NCBI RefSeq assembly: GCF_019649055.1
Contig: NW_026570278.1
Coordinates: forward strand, 806,001 to 870,000
Length of the DNA stretch: 64,000 nt
DNA from: Paramacrobiotus metropolitanus
Taxonomy: Eukaryota; Tardigrada; Eutardigrada; Parachela; Macrobiotidae
Direction of reading: 5' to 3'
A program made the position numbers and the translations under genes. The first letter of the stretch is position 1; each line of letters opens with the position of its first letter. The notes below the pieces were generated by a model. It was given only the letters and a program-made list of their open reading frames with translations, did no database searches and had not been told where the DNA came from. This document shows positions 36,036 to 46,518 of this stretch, piece after piece.

Positions 36036-36324
36036 TCATCTGCAAATAAATAACTTTTTCTCCGCATACGTTTTCGCAAACTTCCTGTACATTTCCGGTT
36101 TTACGCATTGGGTTAGTTGGTGGCTGTCGACAGTCTGTTGACTTTGTATGGTTAAAAGCGATTGCAGAAAAACCAACGCGTCGCATTTCGTGCAGCTTTC
36201 CGTCAGTGTCAAAGATAAACTGTAGACAAACAAAAAGGGAAATCACTTTTCGTGGCTCAACGTAAACGCAGGTTTTACTTTTTGTAGCACTTTTCCAAGA
36301 ACCTGTTTTCACAAGCTTGTTCAT
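36036..36324 (-). CDS. Possible coding fragment right of the foldback element
   Basis: Minus strand open frame from ATG 36324, with protein-like content (FIFDTDGKLHEMRRVGFSAI, then QEVCENVCGE). An acceptor-like TTTGTTTGTCTACAG sits inside it before TTTATCTTTG, so the 5' part may be intron. The stretch DGK...VGFSAIAF is weakly like DRNGK...LFVAIFTF in the fragment at 19143-18607. Family unknown; exon limits not settled. Confidence 0.3.
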
Positions 36325-36610
36325 TCAAACAACAAGTGAACTGAAGAAACTTCCGGATCGACAGACTCAGCATCTACATATTTCACTGCGAGAACGGCTA
36401 GTTTAAAGACCGGGATTTGATGGCGTAAACAGATATGACTTCCATAGCTGCTCTCTTTACTCAACCATCATCCAGAATGCTCTCGAAAAATTTCGCCGAA
36501 CAAAAGTTAGCGCTATATTAAATGCTGTACAACAAACTGGTTGTTTTTGTTTGAAGTTGTCTGCGATAAGAATTTGCCAGTTTAAGTGACGGTCATCCAC
36601 AAACATCACA

Positions 36611-38422
36611 ATGAACGATACAGCAGATTGTTACATTCCCAGCAACCGGACCACCAACGAATCACTGGCGAATAACTGCACTAGCAACATGACCTTGGAT
36701 TACGAATTTTACAGTTTTAATTCTACGAGTTTTACTTACACAAGGAATACGGTTGATTGGTATCGCATTGTTATGTTGATAGCGTATCCATTCCTTCTGG
36801 CTTGTGCTACCGTCGGCAATGCGATCAACATTGCCGTGCTGATGTCAGCCAAAAAGCGTACCAGCACCAATGTGTTCATGACTACAATCAGTGTCGCCAA
36901 CTTGATAGCGCTGTAAGATCAATGTCGTGTTATTAGCCACGTACAGAATGGGCACTCTAATCATTTTGTACTTTCTCAGGTGGACTAACTTCCCAACATA
37001 TATTTGGGAAGCGCCTGTCTCTCAGGCGTTCTGGTTGGAAGCCCATCATGACGTGGGATTTTGGGTGACAACTGTGATAGCTAATTACCTGCGCGTCGTA
37101 TGCATGGAAATATGCGATTGGTAGGTCATAACTACTCGCGTCCTGCAGAAATCCACCCGTAATGCAGAACCTGGCGTGCTTTACTATGTTGTAAAGAAAA
37201 AGCTGACTAGCCCACATTTTTTCAATGCGTTGGATAAGTCATTACGATATTTTCAGGACTTTAATTGCATTCGCGGGTGGACGACTGTTAGCTTATGTCA
37301 ATCCGTTTGGATTGATCCTGACGCACCCCACGCTGCCAGCCCGACTTACCGTGTGCGGTATCATACTTACTGTTGGCATGGTGACGTCGTATGAGCTGGT
37401 TAACATTTACTGGAAACTTTCCACTTTAAGTTTAACCCCGTCGAGCACTGGCCTTTTGGCACAAATCCAAAACTTTCTCTTTACATACAGAATCGAAGAC
37501 ATGCCGCAATGGTTGTTGCGGTGGGCAACAGTCAAAGGCACTTTCAAGGTCAGACTCAGTAGTTTAGTGCGGATCACACAGATAACATTAGTAGCTTCAG
37601 ATTTCATGTTTACCATACTTTACATTAAAAAAATGCAATGGTTTTCGTATGTAAAGTGAGTGCACGCGTAAACAAATGACATACTTTTTGCACTTACATG
37701 CCTATCAACTCAACTATATATATGGCTTAAACTACAGAGCAGATTTTTGTGGCCTTGGCAGGTTTATAAAACCTTTTCTAAGCTAAATAATTTTAAACGT
37801 TACTGGAATTTCTTGACAATATTACGAACCTGCACGCTACGTGCAGCCATCTCGAACGCCCCTGCTGATGTTAATGAAGTAGTATTTTCAGGCATTTCTC
37901 GTTTTTGGGAAATCTATGCTCTTGCTACTGTTCAGCAGTGTCCTTATTTGCGCCATTCGCCGAGAAAACCGCTCCGCACAAGCTCTTCTGCATTCTGATC
38001 ACACCCGAGACTCTCGCAGCAAGCACACCATCTCACACCATGTTCTGCTGTGGAGCACCATCACCCTCTACGTTGTCACAAATGCTCCCAATCTGCTAGC
38101 CAGTGGTTTCGCGCTGGCCAAGGTGTTTAATTTGCCTTTCACGACAACGGATACCAATTTTAATATTTTACAGCTCATTTGTGATGTCTCATTGATGGCA
38201 AATTATTCGGTGAACTTCTTCGTATATCTGGCTGTCAGCAAGGAGTACCGACAACAAGTGCGCCGGCTGCTGTCAACATGTATGAGATGTGGGAAGGTTG
38301 TATCTCAGTCCACCAAAAGATTAGCCAACCCCATTATATTGTACTCCACGGCGACAACGGTAACGGTCGGCGGCCTGCGCTCTGCCCATGCCCAACCAGG
38401 AACAATCGGCATGCATCCGTAA
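36611..38422 (+). CDS. Class A (rhodopsin-like) GPCR, four exons, probably a peptide receptor
   Basis: Exons 36611-36912, 36980-37120, 37257-37548 and 37892-38422 join in phase (introns 67, 136 and 343 bp), 421 aa. The N-terminus has several N-glycosylation sites (NDT, NRT, NES, NCT, NMT, NST) and no signal peptide. Seven helices can be followed: TM1 (MLIAYPFLLACATVGNAINI), TM2 after STNVFMTTISVANLIAL, TM3 ending ICDWTLIAFAGGRLLAY, TM4 (LTVCGIILTVGMVTSYELV), TM5 (SMLLLLFSSVLICAIRR), TM6 (LLWSTITLYVVTNAPNLLA) and TM7 (LMANYSVNFFVYLAVSKEYR). GN in TM1 and the overall pattern fit FMRFamide-type peptide receptors. Key motifs are altered: Asp2.50 reads Asn, D/ERY reads GRL and NPxxY reads NFFVY, so coupling may be unusual. 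The ligand cannot be inferred. Confidence 0.8.
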
Positions 38423-38487
38423 AGGTAATATTTTAAAACCATTTCGTTATTTTATTAGCCTTAAAATGTCAGTGTACCACTGTGCCA

Positions 38488-38760
38488 CCTCACGGTGGCT
38501 CAGTGGTCAGCCATACGGATAGCAAGCGAGAGGTACGGAGTTCAATCCCAACTCTGGTCGAATATTTTGCGAAAAGGGAGTCGCTGGCTGACCATCTAGA
38601 GGGGATATTCAGCATCAGCGCTGACCGTACTCAGTGGCTTGTACGCTTCTTCGACGCCTGGGCTAAACGAAGCCTCCGAGCACCCTGACTTAGTTCACTC
38701 CCTGGGCTTTCTGGGCACGGTGAAACTTTCGGATATATATTTATATTGTCTCCTAACATC
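38488..38760 (+). repeat. tRNA-derived SINE
   Basis: A pol III A box (TGGCTCAGTGGT, 38496-38507) and B box (AGTTCAATCCC, 38539-38549) lie at tRNA-like spacing. The flanks do not form acceptor or T stems, so this is a tRNA relic and not a tRNA gene. About 200 bp of unrelated body follows, ending in an AT-rich tail (GATATATATTTATATTG, about 38735). End points are approximate. Confidence 0.6.
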
Positions 38761-39187
38761 TTTGAAACCTCTTTGAAAAATAAACCGTAAATAAAATCAA
38801 CAACGATTATAGAGAAGTCATCCACCATATCGGTTAAAAAGCATAGTGTGGGACAAGTTAACTTAACCGCAATCCGTGGATATTATGCCTAACCAGCAAG
38901 CGTAAACGCCAGCCGTCCGGCAATAACTGCGGTAAATGACAAAATCTGCTGTACTACCCTTTTCACACCATGTTAATACCATTTCTGCGCGTTTAACTTT
39001 AATAAGTATCATAATTCCTTAAGTCGCGTACAACATAAGCACCAAGACAAAAACAGCATTTATAACAGAAACACTTCCTCTATGCCCATTACACAAATCG
39101 CGTTTCCCTGTTGTATTTGGTTAAATACTCGCTGCTTAAGAAAACTGTTTCGCCCGTTTCTTGGCCAGTGGAAGTCGCTATACCGTT
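38761..39187. other. Intergenic, with one degenerate CCGTGGAT-family repeat
   Basis: 38864-38935 contains TAACTTAACCG, CCGTGGAT and GCGTAAACGCCAGCCGT, related to the repeat at 42571-42700. No gene seen. Confidence 0.4.
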
Positions 39188-39598
39188 TCCAGCGTTCTCC
39201 ACTAGCTTCTTCGTTCCGCCTCCCCAAGGACCTTAAATTTCAAAGGCTGCAGCAACGAAGTCGTATCTTGGGTGCAGCCAGGCGTGCTCCGCTAGTTTCG
39301 CCCTTTCCGCGAGTTCGGCTGCTGAGCCGACATTCACGGAGGTGCGGTAGATATACGAAGCAGCTAGCGTGTCCACCCAGGCAACATCCACGGCCAACGG
39401 CTTTCCGCGCGCCCACGGTACAAGCGTGATCACATCCAGCCTTTTATCTTTCGCGGAAAGACCTTTTGGCTCCCTTCTTGCAGGAAACCGAACTTTTCTG
39501 TCCACGAGTAATCGCGAAGAATGCTGCCCTAAATTGTTCTTACATTGCATAAACAACGTTAATTGCATGAAAAAAAAGTCTCTCAGATTAGCAGGCAA
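39188..39598 (-). pseudogene. Degenerate retroelement-like ORF fragment
   Basis: The minus strand frame includes KRLDVITLVPWARGKPLAVD, then DTLAASYI and GSAAELAERAKLAEHAW. This pattern resembles the C-terminal region of widespread animal retroelement-associated reading frames ('RPDG..L.PW..GK.L.WD......DT.A.S.....AG.AA..AE..K'). After AAAFEI an in-frame TAA is followed by GPWGGGTKKL, which continues the expected pattern, so the copy is broken by a nonsense change or small indel. It is short and isolated, and surely inactive. Assignment is from memory of the pattern only. Confidence 0.45.
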
Positions 39599-39744
39599 AG
39601 CGACTAATTTCTGAAGAAGTCATTCTAATAAAAGCTGCTTCAACGTGGAAATGAGAGACGAATAGAAAATCGCAAACCAGACTTACCGGTTTTTCGCTGG
39701 ATCCTTGTCGGTGGCATTTCCAGATAAGATTGTAAATGGCACAT

Positions 39745-39900
39745 TCAAATATCACCGCAACATTTCGAATCTTGATTGTGCCGTGCCCACATTCGTCGGT
39801 GAGGGCTGTGCAAACCAGACTGAGCTGCGCTGTAACGGAGTAGCAGCGTGACGGCGGCCAACAACGTGCTGATATCACTCAGAGCAGCGGTTGATGTCAC
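39745..39900 (-). pseudogene. Inverted copy of the TIL-inhibitor first exon, start codon lost
   Basis: The minus strand sequence from 39900 aligns with exon 1 of the + strand TIL gene (41517-41689): (V)TSTAALSDISTLLAAVTLL against MDSTAAIITLLAAVSLL, followed by RYSAAQSG against HYSTAEFG. Where the intact gene has ATG, this copy has GTG, and it carries extra residues and an early stop. No TIL domain was found downstream on this strand. The matching TATA box is kept (40001-40008). It is probably a decayed duplicate. Confidence 0.6.
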
Positions 39901-40400
39901 CAAAAACAGATGAGTTCGGCGAAGATAAGGAAGAGTTGTCAACAGGCTGCACTGCCACATAAATGCGATATCAGTTAACAACACCCACATTCTGCTTCTC
40001 TTTATATACGCGCTTGTCACGTTAATTTTGCAGAGGAATGCAACATCTAGTGCTACTGCCAATCAGCCGGTCAGTGTCACCAATTAGTATTTAATAAACA
40101 TGCGCCTGACACCACCAGGCACCGCGCTTATAATGCTTGTCCGCAGTTTAGATTATACGATTGCCAAGTTGTCCGTTTATTGGAAAAATTAATACAAGCA
40201 AAACATGAGTGCCCCAAGGAAAAGCAACGTCTGCATGAAGAAATGAATCAGGAATGCACGCTAATTAAGCAAACGTTGCCACATAAATAAACACCATACA
40301 CCGATGAACCTGAAAACAGAACGTGACTGCCGTGACATTGTGTACAGTGTGATTACCGGTTTGGTGCGCGTACCAAGAACGTTACGTATCCATTTCACGA
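39870..40400 (-). repeat. Left arm of a head-to-head inverted duplication
   Basis: The reverse complement of this segment matches about 41010-41545. Landmarks: GCACCGCGCTTATAATGC (about 40120) against GCATTATAAGCGTGGTGC (41273); CCCCAAGGAAAAGCAACGTC (40211) against GACGTTGTTTTTCCTTGGGG (about 41180). Similarity is high near the genes and fades toward the centre at about 40700. The arms diverge by substitutions and small indels, so the duplication is not recent. Confidence 0.75.
40001..40008 (-). promoter_or_regulatory. TATA box of the decayed inverted copy
   Basis: TATATAAA on the minus strand, about 100 bp upstream of the lost start at 39900. It sits at the place homologous to 41407-41414. 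Confidence 0.5.
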
Positions 40401-41009
40401 ACAGATCCATTGCGGATGTAGTAATAAGTAATTATGCTTTTTATCAATAAATATAGATGTTTAATGTTCAAAATCATGTTTCTTGACACCAATATTAAAT
40501 TATTCATGCCACTGGCATTGCTTGTTAGAAGATTTTTTCCCTGACGTTGTACAAGCCGCAGGGTTCTGCCGATTTCACTAAGCTGCCTAATTCAGGAGAT
40601 ATTGATATTTCATTTACTGTACTTACTTATGTACGTAGTGTGCGCTAAATACATATTTGTGTACTGATACGAGCCCGTTTCAGAAACTGGTTCTCTTAAA
40701 CAAAAAAATGCCAGTTCACGGCACTCGCTCCCAGTGAGATGTCCCAGTTACAAGTGTGCGTACTGGCGCTTATCGTCGCGTTGTCCCGCGCAAACTTGCG
40801 TTGGGTAGTGCAAGAAAAAAGCCTAGCGTATATTACAAGTATTAACGGGTGTGCGGGACTTTACCAAGTCAACGGCCGATAAATAATTTTACAGACACTT
40901 TAGAAACACAACAATAGGCCGAACCCATTTTGTCTTCCGGGTTCAATTAGCTAGTCAGTGTCACACTATCAATAGTAAACAGGACACATTGCTTATTATA
41001 TCGCGCATT
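40401..41009. other. Centre between the two inverted arms
   Basis: No gene seen. It contains 40443 AATAAATATAGATG and otherwise unremarkable sequence. Confidence 0.4.
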
Positions 41010-41545
41010 GCATGTATTTGGGAATCGGATACAAAACACTGTAATTATGCGCAGCACACCGTCAATCACACAATATTAATTGCACACTGAGCTGTCACCG
41101 GATATATGGTTGTCTTGCATTAACTTAGTGGCAACGTCTGCTTAATTCCCGACACTTTTCACTTAATTCATGGAGCAGACGTTGTTTTTCCTTGGGGCAC
41201 TCGTGCTTTGCTTGTATCAATGTTTTCGATACGCGAAAAATTTGTTAATCGAACAAATTATATGCATGGGCTAGCATTATAAGCGTGGTGCCTGGTGGCG
41301 TCTGGTGTCTGCCTTATTAAATGTTAATTGGTGAGACTGACCGACTGATTGGCAGCAGCACAGAAGTTTCATTCATCGGCAAAGTTAAGGCGACAAACAG
41401 AGCCATTATATAAGGAAATGCAAAGTTACCAGCGCTGTTAACTGATACAACATCTACCTGGCGCTGCATTCTGCTGTCCACACTTTTCCTATCGTCTCAG
41501 AGTTCTCTTGTGTATTATGGATTCGACCGCTGCTATCATAACGCT
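41010..41545 (+). repeat. Right arm of the head-to-head inverted duplication
   Basis: Counterpart of 39870-40400. It includes the promoter and the start of exon 1 of the intact TIL gene. Confidence 0.75.
41407..41414 (+). promoter_or_regulatory. TATA box of the TIL inhibitor gene
   Basis: TATATAAG, 103 bp upstream of ATG 41517, conserved in position in the inverted duplicate. Confidence 0.55.
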
Positions 41546-42985
41546 GCTGGCCGCAGTCTCGCTGTTAGTCCATTACAGCACAGCGGAGTTTGGTGACCAC
41601 GCCGTTGCATCTGGACGCAAAACATTCAACGCTGAACTTGGGAATATGAAGTCCGGGGTTGCCTCCGACAAGAACCCAAGGGAAAACCGGTAAGGCCAAT
41701 TTAGAATTCTAGCTACTTACGTTTCGCCGGTAAAGGAAATTCTAGTGGAATGACCTCCACAGAACCTAGTCAGTTAGGGTGCGAATCTGAGACACCTCGC
41801 TTCACACAGTTAGCATCGTTTATGTCGTGTTAGGACAATTTAATTTAGTCTACTAAAATTACCTTATTGTTGGAAAATAATAAACAAGTTATCATGTCAT
41901 ATGTCAACTGTATCAATACTGTATCATATACTGTATCATTATAGCGCCATCACTCAGAATGTTAAAAATTGTGATAATCAGATGTTGAATACGGCCTGCT
42001 ATTTGTATCGATGCCACTGCCAGGTTTATTTTGATTTTGCATGTGATTCCAAAAGTTGTTAGTTTGATTACGACTTATGATTGTTCATTGTATAGCACTC
42101 TTAAAAATGAAAAGTGTAGAATTTCATCTGCTGACGAACATTTATGAGGTGTAATGGCGAAGCCGTAAACTTTCAATGCAGTCCTTTTATTGTAATCTGG
42201 ATGATGATCAAAAGTTTTAACATGTTAAGTGGTGGCGCTTGCGACCGCCTGCAGTCGGTGGCTGCCCGTGCTGCACGAGCCGGGAACGGTGATCTCGAAT
42301 TTTCGCTACTTTGTTGAGTGATCACTAATACAAAGCCTTTCCATGTATACGCGGAAGTTAGAGGCTTAGAGCGGCAAACAATGTGACCAGGAAAAGGTGC
42401 AGCGGATGCCGGGTCCATTAAGACGAAGACGGCAAATGATTTCAAAACGGCTAGAAAGCTGTATACAGCAGGGTCACAGACAAACATATGCTGAACTGCT
42501 TGACTACGAGAGTTTGAGATAACGCGCAGCTATCGCCAGAACACTGAGCTTAATCCCAACTGCACTAGCGGTTGACTTAACCGTCAACCGTGGATGGTAG
42601 CTCTAACCACCATTCGTAAACGTCAATCGTGGACGATTGAAGCGTGGCAGTATTTGATTGTTGCACACTGCAGCCATCCACGTTTGACGGTTACGCATAT
42701 TGGTTAGGACTACGATTTATGGTTTGCATTTTTTGCAGTTCCTCTGAAACCGACCTCCTACAGACATTGTGGTGTGACGACCCATTAATGACTATTGGCT
42801 GTCGCGAGTGTGAGAAATCATGCGTCAACCCCAACCCGCCGGCGTTATGCGCGTATAATTGCCACTCCACCTGCATCTGCAAAACGGGTCTGTATCGTAC
42901 TTTCCTTCCCTCGCCAACATGCGCGCCGCCAAATGGACCCCTACTCAACAACTGTAAAGTAGCGTCAAGAAAAGTTAAAGGTTAA
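41517..42985 (+). CDS. Secreted TIL-domain (trypsin inhibitor-like) protein
   Basis: Two exons, 41517-41689 and 42739-42985, join in phase through a 1049 bp intron (GTAAGG...TTTTTTGCAG), 139 aa. Exon 1 encodes a signal peptide (MDSTAAIITLLAAVSLLVHY) and a propeptide-like stretch. Exon 2 encodes about 60 residues with ten Cys spaced as in TIL domains: WCDD, IGCRECEKSC, NPNPPALCAYNC, STCICKTGLYR, TCAPPN and NNC. The NPNPPxxC...CxCxxG order is characteristic. TIL proteins usually inhibit secreted proteases; the reactive-site residue lies between the Cys pair around STCIC and cannot be fixed without a structure. It has a TATA promoter and belongs to an inverted duplication whose other copy is decayed. 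Confidence 0.75.
42571..42700. repeat. Degenerate inverted-repeat element (CCGTCAACCGTGGATGG family)
   Basis: AACCGTCAACCGTGGATGG (about 42579-42597) is mirrored by CCATCCACGTTTGACGGTT (about 42674-42692). Between them is a second GTAAACGTCAATCGTGG. It lies in the TIL gene intron. Related copies are at 60517-60802 (best) and 38864-38935 (weak). Confidence 0.6.
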
Positions 42986-43271
42986 ACACCAGATGGCCAC
43001 GGCTACGATACGTGTTGGGATTAAGTGAAGTACGCTGACGATTGTTTAATTTTCCTGATGGTGTTTAATGCTGGCACGGATTATGTCTGATTGCTTTGAC
43101 TGCCTTTGAACAGAAATGGAAATTCAGTTTCCATTTCTGTTCAAAGGCAATCAAAGACATCAGATGACATACTGATGACATCAGATGCTCACGTGTATCT
43201 GTACATGCTGAGTGGTAATCTTGCAGCGCTGTGAACCGCTCCGACAGACGGTCATAATTAAAACTACTTAC
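42986..43271. other. Gene-free stretch containing a quasi-palindrome
   Basis: Holds the palindrome at 43086-43164 (separate entry); otherwise nothing recognised. Confidence 0.4.
43086..43164. repeat. 79 bp quasi-palindrome with about 37 bp arms
   Basis: TCTGATTGCTTTGACTGCCT... (43086-43122) pairs with 43128-43164 around a 5 bp spacer (TTCAG), with a few mismatches. A further GATGACATCAGATG direct repeat follows at 43160-43190. Confidence 0.8.
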
Positions 43272-43361
43272 AGATACATAGCGGGTCATTAATGCAATAC
43301 TCCGCTTGAGAAAAATTGAAATTAATGTCTGTAGCATTGGAGAATTCGGCAAGACAGTCAA
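43272..43361 (-). CDS. Possible 90 bp Cys-rich exon
   Basis: Minus strand segment with a good acceptor (TTCTATCCAG) before 43361 and a consensus donor (GTAAGTAG) after 43272. It reads DCLAEFSNATDINFNFSQ and then AEYCINDPLCI, with regularly spaced Cys as in secreted proteins. It could be downstream of the LRR-like exon at 43799-43617. No further exons found. Confidence 0.3.
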
Positions 43362-43616
43362 CTGGATAGAATAATATCTGGTTTTTTTTCGTTCGAGCAT
43401 TTCCGGAGACGCCAACAAATAAAAGTCAGTTCGCCTTTCTGTAACTCCATTCGCAACGCCATGTTGATTTTTCTCCACATTCGAAAGTCAGCGAAGTCAC
43501 AAGTGCAATGCTGCCTATTTATGTAGATGGTCTACCAAGTGAGACCAACTGACATTGAACGATCAACCGACTGGATTAAAGAGATTTGACTCATTGGTTA
43601 GCACTTTCAGATCTTG

Positions 43617-43799
43617 CTAAGAACTAAACTTTCCGTTTTCCAAATTGAGTATGGTGGTAGTACCGAAAACTAGAATTTGCAGCCTGGGAAACCCGTTAAA
43701 ATCCCTTTTTCTAAGTATCAGTCCAAAACACGATTGCAAATTTAATGTGGCTAAATTACTGAAACCGAACGCTGTTAGCACGGACGTAAAACGGCAGTC
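43617..43799 (-). CDS. Possible leucine-rich-repeat exon
   Basis: Minus strand, acceptor-like TTTTATCTGTGCCAG before 43799. It reads DCRFTSVLTAFGFSNLATLN and later FPRLQILVFG and ILNLENGKFSS, with Leu spacing like LRRs (LxxLxLxxC...F..FPxLQxL). The frame stops at 43617-43619. The upstream part was not identified. Small fragment; family assignment tentative. Confidence 0.3.
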   Translation of the reverse strand, partial: DCRFTSVLTAFGFSNLATLNLQSCFGLILRKRDFNGFPRLQILVFGTTTILNLENGKFSS

Positions 43800-44625
43800 C
43801 TGGCACAGATAAAATGACGCGAAAATGACTTGTCTTCGGATCGGTCGAAAGGTGTCGGGCGCTTTTGCCTTGACCACTGTTCCTATTCATTTGGAAGGAA
43901 AAGCTAAGATGAGATGGGGGAATTATTACTACGAGGCTGCCCTGATCTCTTCCACGCTCGGATCGTCCGTGACAACCGCGATAATCTCCTTCGAACTGGG
44001 AAAGTATCGTTTTTACCCAGTTTGAATGAAATGTGTATACGGATGCATTCGAAGTTATAAATTTAACCAATTTTCACTATGAATGTCATTGTCTTATAAC
44101 GGACTAACACCAGACAGATATTTATTACGCAAGAGTTGTTTTTTTGGTAATTCGACGCTGGATTACCCGTTTGCTCGGCGAAAGTTTTCAAGATATTGCT
44201 GACTTTAGCTACTTTATCGGCAGCTGGAACTAACAGCAAAGTTTTGAATCAATAAATCACTAAAATGATGCTGTTATTGGAGTTTTTTTGTTGCAAAATT
44301 TGTAGAGATTGCTTTTCTCTGTAGAGACGCAAGTTGTGCTCTGGAAAAGTATGTAAACGCTAGTAATGATGAATTTGGAGGCACTTCATACTTACCATCG
44401 GCCTACCGAGCATAAATCGGCTTAGCTTAGAATTTTAGAAATACGAAGGCTTTATCAGATACCTAGCCTGCATTCTTAAACCAATTGCACAGTATACACT
44501 TTAGCGCGGTGATTCCATGCAATACAATGCAAGAAATATCCCCTGAATACCTACTACCGCAATCATGCTCCCGTGACAAGGGCAAGCCGTTAACTGCTAA
44601 TATCGATAGTCATTTTCTAACAAAA
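43800..44625. other. Intergenic
   Basis: No confident gene. The + frame at 43825-44025 has a hydrophobic stretch but no domain or clear splice sites. Confidence 0.35.
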
Positions 44626-45702
44626 TTAATATCGTCCACAAATGCATTTCCCAATGCAGTCATTCTGGCTGCTGGAGGTTGGGTCGTGATGTGTTGCTAC
44701 GTGATCCAGTGAAAGAAGCAGGCTGCGTTGTAAGTCCTCAGCTGTCGGTCTCTTACTGTTGTCCACATTCAAACATGGGCGGATGATACCAGCTAATGCC
44801 GGTGGGAGCTCTTCACTAACGAACGGAACGTAACCAGCCATGATTCGCACGGCAAATTGCTGTTGAGTGGTTTTTGCATCCATCGTAAACGTACCGCTTT
44901 CTCCCAGGAGAGGGTCGGATTTTTTATACTTGCGTATATGAATTCCACAAGAACGATCAAATAAATCATGCATAATACAACCGACACTCCAGATATCTGC
45001 TTTCCGGCTCGGAGCCGGTGGCTGTTCCTGACTTCCCATGTGCATAATCTCGGGTGCCATGTATTTGAGCGTTCCACCAACGTTCATGTCGGCGTGCGTC
45101 TCACTAGCGGTGTTGTTCACCATTACCTCTAGACCGTCCAGGTCGCCGATTACCATCACAGCATGCCGGTCAGCATGATGTTTCAGGAAGATGTTGCCGG
45201 GTTTCAAGTCACCGTGCCTGAGGTGTCGCGCGTGTAAGAATTCCACACCAGTCACGATTTGCAGTGCATAACATAATGCGCTCCCTTGATCTAGAAGCGC
45301 ATGATCGGCCTTTACTCCGAACAACAGCCTCTCCAAGTCGCCGCCTAGTGCGAAGACGTCAAATTTGTCAAATTTGCTTCAACAAGGCATAATGTTCATA
45401 CCTTCGCAAAGATCCATAAGGATTTCCACAGAAAAGCCAGTATTAGTTGAGAAAAAACTGACTCTGTGAAACGCTACCAGATGTGGACATTGTAGGCTAA
45501 GCAGTGTCACCCATCTGTCCCTGGACCGTTCGCTGTTGACTTTCAAATTTTTCACTTTTGTTTCGTCAATGACTTTGACTGCCGCTTCCTCTTCACCGGT
45601 ATAATTCCCGCGATGTACGATTCTGGCTCTGTAGACGTGTCCGTATGATCCTTGACCAAGACTGTTGCGATGCGAATACACATACAGGCAGTCGCTTCCC
45701 AT
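44626..45702 (-). CDS. Divergent Ser/Thr protein kinase
   Basis: Exons 45702-45402 and 45344-44626 with a 57 bp intron (GTATGAAC...CACTAG), in phase, 339 aa and almost wholly a kinase domain. The order is complete: glycine loop LGQGSYGHVYRA, lysine in AAVKVIDE, hinge ILMDLCEGGDLERLL, catalytic loop RHGDLKPGNIF, metal motif IGDLDG (DFG changed to DLD), activation end GTLKYMAPE, and ADIWSVGCIM. HRD reads HGD, but the catalytic Asp, Lys and Asn are kept, so activity is possible. The hinge is created exactly across the splice junction. An acceptor (TTTCCTTTAG) precedes 45721 with the frame open, so an upstream exon is possible and ATG 45702 may be internal. It does not match one named kinase subfamily by eye. 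Confidence 0.8.
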
Positions 45703-45721
45703 GTTGTCCAGAATCTTCCCC

Positions 45722-46260
45722 TAAAGGAAATTGTATTATTTATCCGTCAAACATCCGATAAGCTCCCGATTTAATCAGTTCTGTAATAATTTCTAGCCAG
45801 TGTTCACGGTTAAAAATACAGTCTACGATATTGGTGTCGTCGGACGGTCAGATTCGTAATACTAATTGTTATGTAAGTATGCGTGCACATAGCAGCACAT
45901 GCATCCGCAGCCCGCATGTGTGTGCAAGCCGATAAAGAAAATAAAAATTCATGGGTTTCGCCAAACTGCATACTACGGGGCGCTACGCCACACTGCATTG
46001 GGCATCAGCTGTTCCAAGCCAAATGGCGAAATGGAATATCAGTGTAAACATATTGTCGCATTCATAAAGAATTTTATCTATGCCGGTTCTTAATAAGTTT
46101 TTCAAACATTATTATAATTTGAGGCAATTGTTGTGACAACGATGATAGTGTATTGGCCGTCCCTAAGCGCAGACCCTGCGCTAATTACGCACTTGCTACA
46201 TCCTTTCCGTGTTAAACTTCCGCATCGGCCTGTATGGCAGGTAAAATCTAGCTCATTGTG
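45722..46260. other. Intergenic
   Basis: No gene identified. On the minus strand 45850-45740 a short protein-like frame exists (DCIFNREHWLEIITELIKSG) but lacks a GT donor to join the kinase. Confidence 0.35.
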
Positions 46261-46268
46261 CGCCACCT

Positions 46269-46382
46269 GTAGCCGGCAGAAAGGTGGACGGGTGGATGGT
46301 GGATGTTCAATGAAATCGCATCCACCAATCTGCCGACCTTCGGCAGATTGGTGGATGAGCCATCCACCTTTCTGCCGGCTAC
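46269..46382. repeat. Nested inverted repeat, MITE-like
   Basis: The outer arms GTAGCCGGCAGAAAGGTGGA (46269-46288) and their exact inverse (46363-46382) enclose an inner perfect hairpin (TCCACCAATCTGCCGA, 46321-46336, with its inverse 46340-46355) around CCT. Flanks GGCGCA/TGCGCC-like sequence extend the symmetry. A similar CGGCAGAAAGG motif occurs at 6985-7060. No TSD seen. Confidence 0.7.
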
Positions 46383-46518
46383 ATGCGCCAATCATTATTT
46401 ACTTACATGTTAACAATCGATCAGAAATTTACTAAGAGGGGACGTATTAAAATCGATTCCCCATCAATGCGTACTTGCGGATATAGACCTCCTTGTATAG
46501 CTGACTGATAGTCCGTAG

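Noticed and set aside
38488-38560. Functional tRNA gene
   Set aside because: A and B boxes are present, but acceptor and T stems do not pair, and a SINE-like body follows.
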